A model generated the notes under the pieces. It saw nothing but the letters and a program-made list of their open reading frames with translations. It had not been told where the DNA came from and searched no databases. Shown piece after piece: positions 1-10,958 of a DNA stretch of 48,863 nt (position 1 is the stretch's first letter; each line of letters begins with the position of its first letter). The DNA is taken from the NCBI RefSeq assembly GCF_000143415.4, contig NW_003314465.1:1978-50840 (forward strand), in the 5' to 3' direction. The stretch comes from Selaginella moellendorffii. Its lineage: Eukaryota; Streptophyta; Lycopodiopsida; Selaginellales; Selaginellaceae. Made by a program: the position numbers and the translations under genes.

Positions 1-900
1 TTGTTATGAGTAGTCCAAAGAAGTCGAGTCCTTATCGTTAAAATGGTTCCAGTGGTGTTGTTAGATGAAGCTCTTAAATTTGTTTCTTTGATGTGTACTT
101 GGTTTGTTGACAAATGTTGCATTCTTGACAAAATTTTACTAAATTATGCCAAAGTGTTAGCCACCAGAGTCCTACTTGCAAAATCTTGTGAGCTGTGATT
201 TCTTCTGTGAAGTGGCCTCTTGCTTGTCCATAGTGGGCTTCTCCAAGTAGATCTTGAGTTCTTCAAGTTGTACACATCTTCGTAGCACATTGTCTCGTCC
301 TTTTTTGTACAATCTTCCTCCCATGACTGAATACCTCAAGGCAAATTGTTTACGGTGATTAGAGATGGAGTATTGATTTGGAATTATTGTTGTTATTAGG
401 TAGTAGTAGATGTCATTCGTCCATGTTGATGATGTGTGGATGCAAAGTATGTTGGAGTCAGGAAAGTCGTCCATATTATATTTTAGTTGTTCACTAGTTG
501 TAATGTAGCTAAGGTGGTTGGTTTATACATGTTGTTTGCCAGGTTTGTGAATAATCTTGAAGTTGTATTCTTGAAGTAATAAGAACCATTAGGTAATTCT
601 ACTGGTGAAGATGGTCTTGTTGAGGAGATGTAAAAGTGCTTTGTAGTTAACAATGATCTTGACTTTGGTGCCGAGTAGGTAGTGTCAAAACTTTTATAGT
701 GCATAGACCATTGCTAAAACTTCTTTTTTAGTGGTGGTGTAGTTCATCTCAGCTGAGTTGAGTCTTTAGCTCGCATAATAAATTGGTCGGTCTTATTGTT
801 GTTGAGAAAGTATTGCTCTGATGGCATAATCAAAGGTGTCAATGTGTATTGAAGTCTTTGTCCCAGTTTGGTTGGGCAAGTATTGGAGCCCTTGTTAAGG
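1..900 (-). mobile_element. Element B, copy 1: decayed antisense Ty3/gypsy RNase H-integrase fragment
   Basis: Read on the minus strand, broken frames give RNase H-like text at about 860-500 (an AEMNYTTT-type start, then a VLAMVYALKKF-like segment and a RHYLLG-like segment). An integrase N-terminal linker follows at 474-172, where LYKKGRDNVLRRCV matches the usual segment before the zinc finger. Several stops and frameshifts make it non-coding. It belongs to a different Ty3/gypsy lineage from elements A and C and lies antisense to A. Element boundaries cannot be set because the window starts inside it. Confidence 0.75.
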
Positions 901-904
901 AATT

Positions 905-1066
905 TGTTAGGAACCCCCAATTCTTGCCACATTCCTGACTCTCGCCAAATTCCTGACCCACAGACCACATTCCTGACTCTCAAGACACGACCACATTCCT
1001 GACTCTTAAGACACTTCCCTATTCCTGACTCTTTGATTTCCTGTATGATTCCTGATTCTCGGACCA
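905..1066. repeat. Short imperfect tandem repeat (ATTCCTGACTCT-like)
   Basis: About seven imperfect copies of a 12-nt core (ATTCCTGACTCT and variants) separated by 7-14 nt spacers such as CAAGACACGACCAC. It sits between the antisense element B fragment and the leader of element A. The same array is at 26170-26333 in copy 2. Confidence 0.8.
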
Positions 1067-1069
1067 CAT

Positions 1070-1332
1070 TGCTGATGATGATGTGGCACCTCCTCGACCT
1101 CAGTTATATTTAGACTGTCCTCGATCCAAGAGTGTTGAAGCTTCATCAACCTATAGTATATATAGGTTAGCCTTGTTCCATTTCTTCACAATATGAATCA
1201 ACACTAGTCTAAGGCCTTTTCTTCATCTCCACTAGCTTTTCTCTTTGTCTTTTGCATTTTCCAGTCCTGATCTTATTGGGGGTCTTAACAGTTTGATTCA
1301 AATTGTGCTTTCTGCTTTTGTTTTAGCTCAAG
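1070..1332 (+). promoter_or_regulatory. Leader and probable 5' LTR remnant of element A
   Basis: Non-coding stretch between element B and the gag of element A. It contains a TATA-like, nearly palindromic CCTATAGTATATATAGG at about 1155-1171, which fits an LTR promoter. LTR ends could not be matched to a 3' copy, so this is an inference from position and the TATA-like site. Confidence 0.4.
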
Positions 1333-1818
1333 ATGAGTTTCCCGGCGATGTTCTCAAGCAAGTGTTTGGAGCTTCGCAGATTCCTGAACCAGATGGAGCT
1401 GATCTTTGCACTTCAACATCGGTGGTACCCCACTCTCGAGTCTCAAATCGGCACGATCGGGACATTGGTCAAAGGTGCAGCTTTGTCATGGTTTTCTCCT
1501 CTCCTGGAGAAGAGCATGAAAGGGGTCATGGTTCTGGAGCTGATGGATCTTCAGTTGTTCAAAGAGGATCTTGAAGCATGTTTTGGTGAGATAGATTGGG
1601 TTTGGGCTGCCACCACAAAGATGAGACGTCTCTTTCAGGGGTCTCATCTTGCCTCAATCTATGCTACAGAGTTCCAACTCCTTGCCTTGGATACTCAATG
1701 GGATGAGCGGGCCTTGATTGATCAATTTCGTTTTGGCCTCAACAACAGTGTCAAGGATTTGTTGCTCACCATGGAGGATCCCACAGACCTGTCGGACGCC
1801 ATCAACAAAGCTATTTGA
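1333..1818 (+). pseudogene. Gag of Ty3/gypsy element A, copy 1, N-terminally truncated
   Basis: A 161-residue open stretch matches a retrotransposon gag (capsid) domain: FLNQMELIF near the start, a W-F-S-P-L-L segment, and an F-x5-C-F-G-E-I-D segment typical of the Retrotrans_gag family. Compared with copy 2, 202 bp carrying the gag start and its coiled-coil-like N-terminus are missing here; the break falls just before 1331. The reading frame ends at TGA 1816-1818 with no zinc knuckle seen. Gag would form the virus-like particle of the retrotransposon; this copy should not be functional. Confidence 0.75.
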
Positions 1819-3026
1819 TGTGATAATCGTTTCTTTGAACGTTGTTAGGAAAGTCACCACACCACCATTTTCCCGTCCCAGACTCAGGAATCCCAACTTG
1901 AGTCTTTGGGGCATACTCCTGAACCTACTACTCCAGTCCTAATGGATATTTCTGGCACTCCCCGACTCATCAGAGGGAAGCTAAGTCCTACTGAGAAGCA
2001 AAGTCGAGTATCTTAGAATCTTTGCCTCTACTGTGCCGATCCTAATCACTAAGCAGCTGTGTGTCCTAAGAAGCCTCCTTGATTGCTCGAGTTCACTCTG
2101 CCTTAAGGTCCACCTCTATTGCAGTCAGGAAACGACCTTGTCCAAACAGAGTAGGAGCTGTCTATTTGAACTCCCCGAATAAAAACAACTTTTCTTCTTT
2201 ATCAAACTCTTCACCACCTTTCATCAAAGCCACCACCAATTCCCGCAACTTTCGCATCCTATGTCTCCTTTCTTTCACCGAACAATCAAGACTCAAGGCT
2301 CTGGCGCTACTGGACTTGAGTGTAACTTCTTGCTTCATGGACACGGACTTTGCTGCCCGACATTATGTTCCTCTTTCTCCTACCATACGGGATATGAGGG
2401 TTGAAGGCATTGGCAAGCAATTTGTGTCTCCATCTTTTGGACTTAGGGAAACATTGCCCGTTTGAGTACATATTGGGTCCACCGTCACTGATATCGCCTT
2501 CAACATCATCAACAACAAGTTTTCCTCTGTGGTGCTCAGCCTTCCTTGGTTCCAACTGCACCAGCCTCAGATCTATTGGAAGGAATTACAGCTCGTTTCT
2601 CCCACATCAACATCTCCCATGTCTTCCCCTATTGTTCATCAAGTCCAAATCAGGAAAAGTTCCCTAAACTCAAATTGGGGTTTTGTTCCTAACTCTATAA
2701 ATTTTTCACCCTCTTATTTTCCCTCTTTTCCATCTTACATTGAACAGTATCCTTGTCCCATCATTCCATTCAGTCATACGCCTCCTCCTATCTCCACAAT
2801 TACAATGAAAGAACTCCTTCATAAAAAACCTATTTTCCTTTTTGCTTTGCATGTTTCTCTTGTCAGTCTTTCTGAGAAGTATCATGATTTTGGGAATGTG
2901 TTTGACAAGAAAAAAGCTAGTGTACTATCTGTTCATCGGCCTTATGACTGTCCTATTGATTTACAGGAAGGAGCATCACCTTCGTGGGGGCCTATCTACA
3001 AATTATCCCCGTCCGAGTCTAAGGCC
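1819..3026 (+). pseudogene. Element A, copy 1: decayed protease and reverse transcriptase N-terminus
   Basis: Broken frames hold a retropepsin-like segment at about 2280-2420 (ALLDLSVTSCFMDTDFA). The catalytic D-S/T-G triad is corrupted to D-L-S-V. At 2870-3026 comes the RT lead-in (YHDFGNVFDKKKA, then DCPIDLQEGASPSWGPIY). Several stops interrupt the frame. The reverse transcriptase continues after the 5S-like insertion at 3027-3235. Confidence 0.7.
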
Positions 3027-3235
3027 TTTATAAGCAACCAAAGGGAACGATTCGAGACATAGTCTATAGGGTTCAAATATAGAGGAAAAGGGCCCATGAA
3101 CAATAGTGCACCCCCTTCTCGAATCGGTTAAGGGTCTTGGGATATTTGGGGTTAAGCGTCCTTGGGTTTGAATAGTACTGGGCTGAGTGACCTCCCCGGA
3201 AGTCCAAACTTAGGAGTTTACAGCCCTCAAAGAGT
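3027..3235 (+). mobile_element. 5S-rRNA-derived insertion (Cassandra- or 5S-SINE-like) inside the RT of element A
   Basis: The RT text runs up to ...SESKA and resumes as [14 protein letters not shown]; a 209-bp block splits it, flanked by a possible 3-bp duplication (GCC at 3024-3026 and 3233-3235). Positions 3150-3205 read as the 3' half of a 5S rRNA gene: a box A-like GTTAAGCGTCCTTGGG, then AGTACTGGG, then a box C-like GAGTGACCTCCCCGGAAGTC. The right end reads TTTACA, as an LTR end could. Plant Cassandra TRIM elements carry 5S sequence in their LTRs and are the closest known analogue; a 5S-derived SINE is the alternative. It is present in both block copies, so it predates the duplication. 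Confidence 0.7.
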
Positions 3236-4190
3236 ACATGGACGAGAACCTTGCATCGGGGTACATTTAGCATTCGCAATCCCTGGCTGGAGCACCTATC
3301 TTCTTTGTCAAGAAGAAGCATGGGAGTTTGCGGTTAGTCATTGACTACTGAGGTTTGAACAAGGTGACTATTCGGAACCATTATCTTTGGAACGCCTCGG
3401 TGGTGTGCACTTCTTCACCAAGATTCACCTTTGTGGAGCATACAACTTGATCTAGATCCGGCCTAGCGATGAATGGAAGACTGCATTCTGAACCCGCTAT
3501 GGCCACTTCGAGTACACGGTCATGCCCTTTGGCTTGACAAATGCTCCAGCAGTTTTCCAACATATGGCAAACGACATTTTTCAGGAGTTTCTTGATGTGA
3601 TGGTGATCGTCTACCTCGACGACATCCTCATCTACTCAAAAACTTAGGAGGAGCACGATGAGCATGTGCGTAAGGTGCTAGTGAAGCTGCGGGAACATGG
3701 CCTATATGCAAAGCTTGAGAAATGTTCCTTCAATCAGGAGTCTATGGAGTTCCTTGGGTACATTATCACTCCTGAGGGTATCACGATGGATCCTGCCAAA
3801 GTCAAGACTATTCTCGAATGGGAGCCTCCACAATCAATGTCAGACATTCAGGTTTTTCTTGGCTTCACCAACTTTTACCGCAAATTCATTGATCACTACT
3901 CCGACATTGTCCTTCCTCTCACGCATCTCACTTGCAAGGATGTTCCCTTCTTTTGGTTTGCTGCTGCCCAGCAAGCCTTCAACACACTCAAGGTGGCCTT
4001 CAGTTTTGCTCCCGTCTTGATCCACGCTGATCCCTCACAACCTTTCTTCATCAAGGCAGATGCCTCCGACTTTGCCATCGGTGCTATGCTGTCTCAACTC
4101 GGAGCAGATCAGCTCCTTGCCATTGTGGATTCCTTTAGAAAGTGGCATCATTTCTTGGAGGGGGCGAGCCATCAAACAATGGTGTAGACG
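3236..4190 (+). pseudogene. Element A, copy 1: reverse transcriptase and RNase H
   Basis: RT motifs follow in order: [20 protein letters not shown], then [10 protein letters not shown], the catalytic YLDD box (3612-3623), then the chromovirus-style LEKCSFNQ, EFLGYI, GFTNFYRKFI. RNase H begins with IKADASDFAIGA (about 4050). Stops at TAG and TGA positions break it (for example after NLI, after KTAF and after YSKT). At the NLI stop, copy 2 keeps CAG. The enzyme would copy element RNA into DNA; this copy is dead. Confidence 0.85.
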
Positions 4191-5954
4191 GATCACAAAA
4201 ATCTGGAGTACTTTGCCACTTCCCGAGTTTTGAGCCGTCGTCAGGCAAGGTGGGCATAATTCCTGAGTCAGTTTGAATTTGTTATCAAGTACAAACCTAG
4301 AAAGCTTTAGGGCCTTCCTGATGCTCTTTCAAGGCACTCCTATCTCAGTCTCAGGCCTGGTAATCCTGCTTTCGATCAACAGGATCAAGTTATCCTTGGT
4401 CCTAATCTTCTTCAAGTTATGGCAATTTCCCTGGCCCCTCAGGACTCCTCCTTGATGGACGTGATCAGAAATGATCTTCAATCTGACGACCTCGCCAGTG
4501 ACATTTTCCCCCATCTTTAGGCTGGACATCCAATGACTCCCGATTGCCGGCGATTTGACAAATTCGAGTTTGTTGTACCGTGGGGAGCAGATTTACATTG
4601 CTAAAGGTGATGCTCGAAGGTTGGTCCTGATGGCATGCCATGATAGCCCAACTGCTGGTCACTTTGGCATTGCGAAAACCTATGAGCTGGTTGCACGGGA
4701 CTTTTGGTGGCCTCACATGGACAATTACATCAAAGCTTTTGTTACTTCTTGTGACACTTGTGCCCGGAATAAGGTACCTTGCCACTTTCCTTTAGGTTTG
4801 CTTCATTCCTTCCTGGTCCCTTCAGGTCCTTGGGAATCCATCTCAATGGATTTCTTGAGTGATCTTCCAAGTTCTGGAAGCTTCAACAACATTTTAGTTG
4901 TGGTGGATCACTTCACAAAGATGGCACACTTCCTGCTGTGTACCAAGGAGCTTTTAGGCGAGGACATGGCAAAACTGGTATTCAAGGAAATTTTCCGACT
5001 TCATGGGATTCTTGTAGATGTAGTTTCGGATCCAGGACCTCAATTCATCTCTCATTTTTGGCAACAGTTCCTGCAGCTTCTTGGAGTGAAGGCCAACCTC
5101 TCTTCAGCATATCATCCTTAAACTGATGGACAGTCCGAGCGAACGATTTAGACATTGGAACAATTCCTGAGGTGTTTCATCAACTATCATCATAATGACT
5201 GGTTCAATATCCTTCCCCTTGCTGAGTTCTCCTATAACAACTCCATTCACTCCTCCCTTCAAGTTTCCCCCTTCTTTACAAACTCTGGCTGAAATCCCTG
5301 ATTTAATCTCTCACTTCCTTCTCTATCCGAATCCTCTCGTTCAAATCCCCGCTTTGAGGCATTTATCTCTAACCTCTAGGAAATCCATAACTCCATCTCC
5401 TTCCACCTTCATCGTGCTCAAGAATCTCACAAAACACTCACCAATGTCCATCGTCAGGATTGTCCCTTTTACAATATCGGGGATATCCTTAGGTGAAATA
5501 TCTCCACCACCAGGCTATGTCCCAAACTCAATTTCAAATGCCTTGGTCCTTTCCTTATCACTGCCATCATTAATCCTGTCATTTATCGCCTTGCACTTCC
5601 CTCCTCATATCAAATTCACCCCGTTTTTCACTCCTCTCTCCTTGAGCCTTACATTCCCAATCCTATTCCAAATCGGGTCATTCCTCCACCTCCCCAGTGC
5701 AGCTTGAAGATGGGTCTAAGTACAAGGTTCAGGACATCCTTGATTCCAAAATCTCACGGTCTAAACTCTATTATCTGGTAGATTAGAAGGGTTACGAACT
5801 TAAGGAATGCACTTGGGAACCTGCAGACCACTTAATTCATTCTCCTGACCTTATTCATGACTTTCACTGCCACTATCCTTCTCATTTTAGTCCTCATTCT
5901 TTTCATTCCCCATCTCCTGTCCCTCGACGCCCAAGAAGGATCGTAGTCCGGTGA
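4191..5954 (+). pseudogene. Element A, copy 1: integrase and chromodomain
   Basis: A His/Cys zinc finger is seen at about 4640-4780 (HDSPTAGH ... CDTCARNK). The catalytic core at about 4840-5180 keeps D in SMDFLSDLP, D in SDPGPQF and E in GQSERT, with stops around it. A chromodomain at about 5697-5880 (KYKVQDILDSK ... KGYELKECTWEP) marks the element as a chromovirus of the Ty3/gypsy class; its W is a TAG. Chromodomains steer integration to particular chromatin. In copy 2 most of the integrase core is replaced and the chromodomain is deleted. Confidence 0.8.
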
Positions 5955-6630
5955 CTAAAGCACTATTATATGAGTATGGACTATCTTTTTAAGTTGGAGG
6001 CATTAGTGATGTGAGCGGTGCTTGCTTTCCTTAAGGATATCCTAGTACTCCCTCATCTTGGCTGTGCCATAATTCTCTACCTCAAAAGTACACTTAGCTC
6101 AGAAAAGTGAAATCATTTATAAAGAGACTATCTAAACTGCTGCGTAACCTTGTGTTATTGTGAAAGTTCTTGCTTCTTCATCATGTTATTTACTTTAATC
6201 GGTCTTCAATCTATTCTCGGGCTTTATGATTCCCATATTCTTGTCTTGCTTGCTCACAACATTGTGTTTTTCCTGCAGAGGATTCCAAGTGTTGGATCTG
6301 GTACTATTGGATATGTTTGGCCTGATCATGTCCTAGTATGGAAACCGTCTATGTGTAAAAGTTTTTGATATTTTCTTTGGAAAAACAAAAGAGTTTGAAA
6401 CTTTGTGTTTTTTGGGATAAAGTTTCATACTTATATTAGAGAGTGTCCCAACAAATATTAAAGTCTTCAACTAAAATTATAATATTGAATGCATTTCAAT
6501 ACAAAATTAAGCAAGATATTTAATTATTCATCTTTTTCTATAAACAATGCTGGGTATAAACCCATTTAAAATATTTCATAATTTCTTTATATTGTAGGTT
6601 ATGCTTGATTTAAAGGAGTTTTTGTAAGTT
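5955..6630. other. Post-chromodomain region, likely 3' end of element A, then AT-rich DNA
   Basis: After the chromodomain stop comes a purine-rich GTTGGAGGCATTAGTGATG at about 5993-6011, a plausible polypurine tract, then about 600 bp without coding potential. No clear match to a 5' LTR was found by eye, so the 3' LTR is not annotated. This stretch is absent from copy 2. Confidence 0.4.
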
Positions 6631-6893
6631 AATAATTTTTTTTCTAATCTAGATGTAATATAATATAAATAAGGAAGTAAAATTAATATTAGAGTAACTT
6701 AAAAATTAATGTTTCTTACATCATTATTCATTATATAGCTGTCTCTTGGTCTAGCTGATGTAGCATTCTAATTTCAGTACTATAAGTTTATGATAATAAT
6801 ATTAAATATATTTTCTCTAAATTATAAGAAAATATGTCTCTGATATATTTTTTTTCAATTATAGTTAATCACTTGGATCCCTTGGAAATGATG
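6631..6893 (+). repeat. Dispersed AT-rich repeat R1, first copy
   Basis: Matches 24575-24786 in the same orientation. Shared phrases include TCTAATCTAGATGTAATATAA, GAAAATATGTCTCTGATATA and TTAATCACTTGGATCCCTTGG. Both copies end at the same GGATCCCTTGG point. It has no coding potential, and its class is unknown. It is deleted in the corresponding place of copy 2. Confidence 0.75.
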
Positions 6894-6918
6894 AACTTGA
6901 AAAGATTACATAATGGCT

Positions 6919-7192
6919 AGTTGTAATATAGAGGGCACAAAATCTAGCTATCTAAGATTGATGGCCTGATAGTTAAACATGAAAGAACTTAAGAGAGTTA
7001 AATATTGTTCTAGCTATTTAAAAACTAGAAACTAGTGGGGACACCATTCCTTGCCATTTGTCCTGGTGTGCAACAGCTAGCAATTAACATTAATATTCAA
7101 TGGTATGCAAATGCCTCAATTTAAACAAATGCCGAGTCTCATTAGTTGTTATTCTTAGCATTCAAGTATGTTAAGAAATATTTTAGAATATA
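6919..7192. repeat. Outer part of the left inverted-repeat arm (before the element C insertion)
   Basis: Imperfect reverse complement of about 17940-18110. Shared blocks are GGGCACAAAATC, then GTTCTAGCTATTT, then the segment around TTGTTATTCTT(A/T)GCATTCAAGTATG. The arm continues at 12203 on the other side of element C, so C inserted into a pre-existing inverted repeat. Confidence 0.7.
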
Positions 7193-7196
7193 CATT

Positions 7197-7371
7197 TGTG
7201 AGTGCTTGGAATATGGAAAGGGAATACAGAAATGTGCATATCAATTAGCCCAAAAACCCTAGCTTATATACAGGAGCAAATGGTCCAGATTAAAACCAAT
7301 CCGACGGCTACCAAAATCCCACTACGCTAATATTAGTATATGGCATCGTAACCGTACACTTGGCCCTCACA
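7197..7371 (-). repeat. 3' LTR of element C, copy 1
   Basis: 175 bp, unusually short for Ty3/gypsy. It begins TGTGAG and ends CTCACA. It differs from the copy 2 counterpart (31282-31456) at 6 sites. Confidence 0.95.
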
Positions 7372-7386
7372 TCATCCCATCCTCTC
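7372..7386 (-). promoter_or_regulatory. Polypurine tract of element C, copy 1
   Basis: On the minus strand the sequence just before the 3' LTR is GAGAGGATGGGATGA, almost all purine. This is the expected primer site for plus-strand DNA synthesis. The same tract is next to the 3' LTR in copy 2. Confidence 0.8.
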
Positions 7387-7496
7387 GGGATAATGGAAGA
7401 CCATCAGGGTTCTCTTGAAGATGGGCCGGGATCTGGAGGAACGTCAGGAGGAGGCATCGGTGGATCTGTAGGTGGTATTAACTCCTCCTGATCCCT

Positions 7497-8669
7497 TTAT
7501 ACGAAGCGTTTCAGCCGCTGCACATGCACAATCTCTGGAGGATCGGCCTGCTGAACATCATGCCGAACCTCATAAACTTGTGGTCCAACTTGCCGCAACA
7601 CTCGATACGGTCCTTTCCATTGCACAAGAAGCCTCTTAGATAAACCATGTACCATAAGATGGGGAAAACGGACTAACACCAAATCATCCACTTTGTACTC
7701 CGCAGGTGGACGATGATGGGAGTTGTAGCACCATTGTTGTCCCACTTGTACGCGGCCTAAGTGTTCGGCAAACTCTGCTCGAACAAGTGGAAGAATGCTC
7801 GTCAAATACTGATCCCATGATCTAGCATCGGCAGCTCGTGGCAATCGCGAAGGTAAACCCAGCTCCGTTGGTAATATTGGATCATGACCATATAGAAGTT
7901 TATATGGTGAAGCACCAACAGAACTCTGCACCCCTGTAACATATGCATACCGAAGAGACGGCAAATAACCATCCCAATCCGAATGCTGAAAGTTCACATA
8001 CTTCGCAATCATCCCTTTGAATGTCCGAACAAGCCGTTCCACCAAACCGTCTGATTGTGGATGATAAGCACTCGTAAGAGTGTGGCGTATCCCCAACCGA
8101 GATGTCAAAACATGAAATATCTCAGCCATAAATGCGGGACCATTATCTGAAAGAATCTACTCTGGACAAGAATGCTGGAACACCACTCGATTGAGAAGGA
8201 AGTATCCAATAGCAGTTGTAGAGGCACTAGCAAGAGCACCAACTTCCACCCAATGAGTCAAGTAGTCAGAAGCAATAATAACATACTCATTGCCAACAGT
8301 CGACCATGGAAAAGGTCCCATAAGATCAAACGCCACTAACTCAAACAGACGGGAAACCACAATTGACTCCAACCATCCTTCTGTAGCACGAGGGGGAGTA
8401 TTACGAGCTTGGCACCAAACGTAGCTACGCACATACCGGATAATATCATGTCGCATCTCCGGCCAATAGAAAGACCTGCGCAGCTTCTCGGTGACACGAC
8501 GGTGTCCCATATGCCCACCAAGAACAGGAGAATCATGGTAGGCATGGAGAAACCGCGGAATAAACACCGAAGGCACCACCAGCCGTAAATGATCATCAGG
8601 ATCCGTCCCCACAAAATAAAGAAGGCCATCTTCAAGGCAATATTGAGAATGTAAATGCTGGAAAGGCAA
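7497..8669 (-). pseudogene. Integrase of element C, copy 1
   Basis: Two frames joined at about 8157 hold a full Ty3/gypsy integrase. The N-terminal zinc finger has GHMGHRRVTEKL and VRSYVWCQARN; one Cys of the CxxC is Tyr in both block copies. The D,D-E core has AFDLMGPFP, then a segment with NGP, then E in LVERLVRTFKG. The C-terminal GPY module is GLSKRLLVQWKGPYRVL. An in-frame TAG after SERI separates the core (CAG or CGx-type change; copy 2 reads through). It would insert the element DNA into the genome. Confidence 0.88.
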
Positions 8670-8705
8670 GTTATCAGCAAGTGATGCAGGATTTTCAAAC
8701 CCATC

Positions 8706-9269
8706 TCAAAGCCTTCGAATCCACGGCTTAATCTTTTGAGCCTCGCGAACCTCATCAAGATAAGGTAGATCTTGCTCTGCGCCCTGTGGACACTGAACGT
8801 CAAGGACAGTAACCGCCGACGGCACAGAATCCTCATCTAGAAAATCCACAGATGCTGGAATAATAGGTTCATCAGAAACATGAGAAGTGAGTGGAGAAGG
8901 AAGAGGAGCTCGAGAAAGGGCATCAGCATCAACCATAGAACTCCCTGGGCGATGAACAACATCAAAATCATATATCTGAAGCTTCAAAGCCCATCAAGCC
9001 GTATGACCAACCAGGTTCTTCCGCTTCAATAATGAAGTAACAGTAGCATGGTCACCTTCAAGTAACGTCCGAGAACCATGTAGATATGCATGAAGTTTCT
9101 CGAAACCCCAGACTGCTGCTAAACACTCCTTCTCCGTCGTGGAGTAGTTCATCTCCGCTGGTTGTAATGTACAGCTTATGTATGCAATGGGATGGCGCTG
9201 ACTAGGCACACTTGAGCTCTCTTGCATCAACACACCTCCAAGACCAATGTCAGAAGCATCCACGTGCAA
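8706..9269 (-). pseudogene. RNase H and RT-integrase linker of element C, copy 1
   Basis: RNase H begins LHVDASDIGLGGVL and continues with EMNYSTTEKECLAAVWGFEKLHAYL, the usual Ty3/gypsy RNase H text. It is followed by IYDFDVVHRPGSSMVDADALSR, the conserved end of the RH domain. A TGA or TAG separates the two parts at about 8990, at the same place as in copy 2. Confidence 0.87.
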
Positions 9270-9278
9270 AATAAAAGG

Positions 9279-10260
9279 TCAAGTGTAGTCAGGATACGCC
9301 AAAACCGGAGGAGTCGTCAATAGCTCTTTGAGATCCACGAACGCCCGCTCACAATCTGAAGACCAGATGAAAGATGACATGGATGACTTCAGCAACGCTC
9401 GCAATGGTGTAGTGCGATCGGAAAGATGATCCACAAAACGACCAAGATACTGCACCTTACCCAAAAAGCGTTGCACATCATTCACACACTTCGGAGTAGG
9501 GAACTTTAGAACAGCCACAATTTTGTCAGGATCAACTTGCAAACCCTCACGAGAAATACGGTACCCAAGATAAGTTGTGTCCTTGGACCCAAACACGTAC
9601 TTTGACCGCTTCAGCTTTAAACCAACGTCGTGTAGCCGATCCAACACTTTACAAACATCATGAACGTGCTCCTCCCACGTCCCCTCCGAGTGGATCAAGA
9701 CATCATCAATGAAGTCAGCAGTCACCTCCGGCATATCACAAAGAACCTCGTCCATCATCCATAGGAAAGTTGCTGGAGCATTGTTCAAACCAAACGGCAT
9801 CACCAAGAACTCATACAAACCAAATAGTGTACGAAAAGCAATCTTAGGAATATCTTCTTCAGCCATCGGTACTTGCCAATACCCAGAAGGAAGATCTAGC
9901 TTGGTGAACCAACGACTTCACCCCAGACGATCCAAGAGATCAGCAGTATGTGGAAGAGGATACACATCTGGGATCGTCACTTCGTTTAACAGACGATAGT
10001 CGATGCAGAAACGAATACTCCCATCAGGCTTCGTCACAAGATGAGGTTCGCCCAAGGACTCTGTGACTTCCGAATAACACCTTTCTCTAGCATTTCCTTG
10101 ACGTTTGCTCGTAAAATCTTGATCTCCTTAGGTGACCAACGACAAACAGGAACCTTGATTGGACGAGCATCCCCAGTTGGAATCGGATGACATGTGGCAA
10201 TCTTGGCCCCAGACGATAGGTCAAATTCAAATAGATCAGAATACTCCTTCATGAGCCGGT
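9279..10260 (-). pseudogene. Reverse transcriptase of element C, copy 1
   Basis: RT text includes MPFGLNNAPATF and the catalytic FIDDVLIHSEG box, then LGYRISREGLQVDPDKI and QRFLGKVQYLGRFVDHL. The frame is broken near 9870 and 10050, where copy 2 stays open, so inactivation of this part happened after the duplication. Confidence 0.9.
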
Positions 10261-10958
10261 CAACTGCTGCAACAAAAGATCGTCGGAGGGATCGGAAAAG
10301 GGAAAAGCAGAACAAGATGGAAACACAAAAGGAAAGAGTGGGGGAACAAAAGTAATGGAAATAGAGGTAGAAGTAGAGGGACGAAGAGGTATGGAAGTGA
10401 GAGGAATGGATGAAACATAAAGAAGTATAAGACAAGGGGAGAAGCCTCAAAGTCACATTTGGCATGATTGCGCTGCAACCAATCCATACCAAGAATGAGG
10501 TCAAAAGCTTGACTTGGCACCACCCGCAACGACTACAACTCAAGCTCAAGATCGCTCACACGCACAACTAGGTCCACCTCATCCCGTGCACATGCATGTG
10601 TACAGCCGTTGCCATAAAGAATGAAAAATGGTTCCGCCACATGACGCAAGTGTAGACGACAACGTGTGGCAACAGGTCGAGCAATAGAAGATAAACTCGA
10701 ACTTATATCAACCAACACGAAGAGAATAATAGGAGACCTCTGGTTATAAAAACGAACTTGGAAAGTAAACACTGGATGAACTGGTGCCGAGTGAACCCCT
10801 TGATGGTACTCCCGAAAGAAAGATGGAGGGGTCACTGATTTATTTGCGCAAGGTCCCTCCGTTACTCGCGCGACTCCTCGTTTCCCGGATGCATCTCGGT
10901 GTCCAGACCTTCCACTGCAGCAGCACCCACGGGATGTTGCTGACGCCAAGGTCTCCAC
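10260..10958 (-). pseudogene. Aspartic protease of element C, copy 1, active site lost
   Basis: Retropepsin-like frame with FQVRFYNQRSPIILFVLVD followed by ISSSLSSIARP, and downstream AFDLILGMDWLQRNHAKCDFE. The catalytic DTG seen in copy 2 is DIS here, so this protease should be inactive. The frame continues into a Phe/Leu/Ser-rich linker at 10260-10450 that lies before the RT in a different frame, in both copies. Confidence 0.85.

Noticed and set aside
5195-5707. A 170-codon Pro/Leu/Ser-rich protein on the + strand
   Set aside because: It overlaps the integrase C-terminus and chromodomain lead-in of element A in another frame; the text is low-complexity and unlike a protein family.
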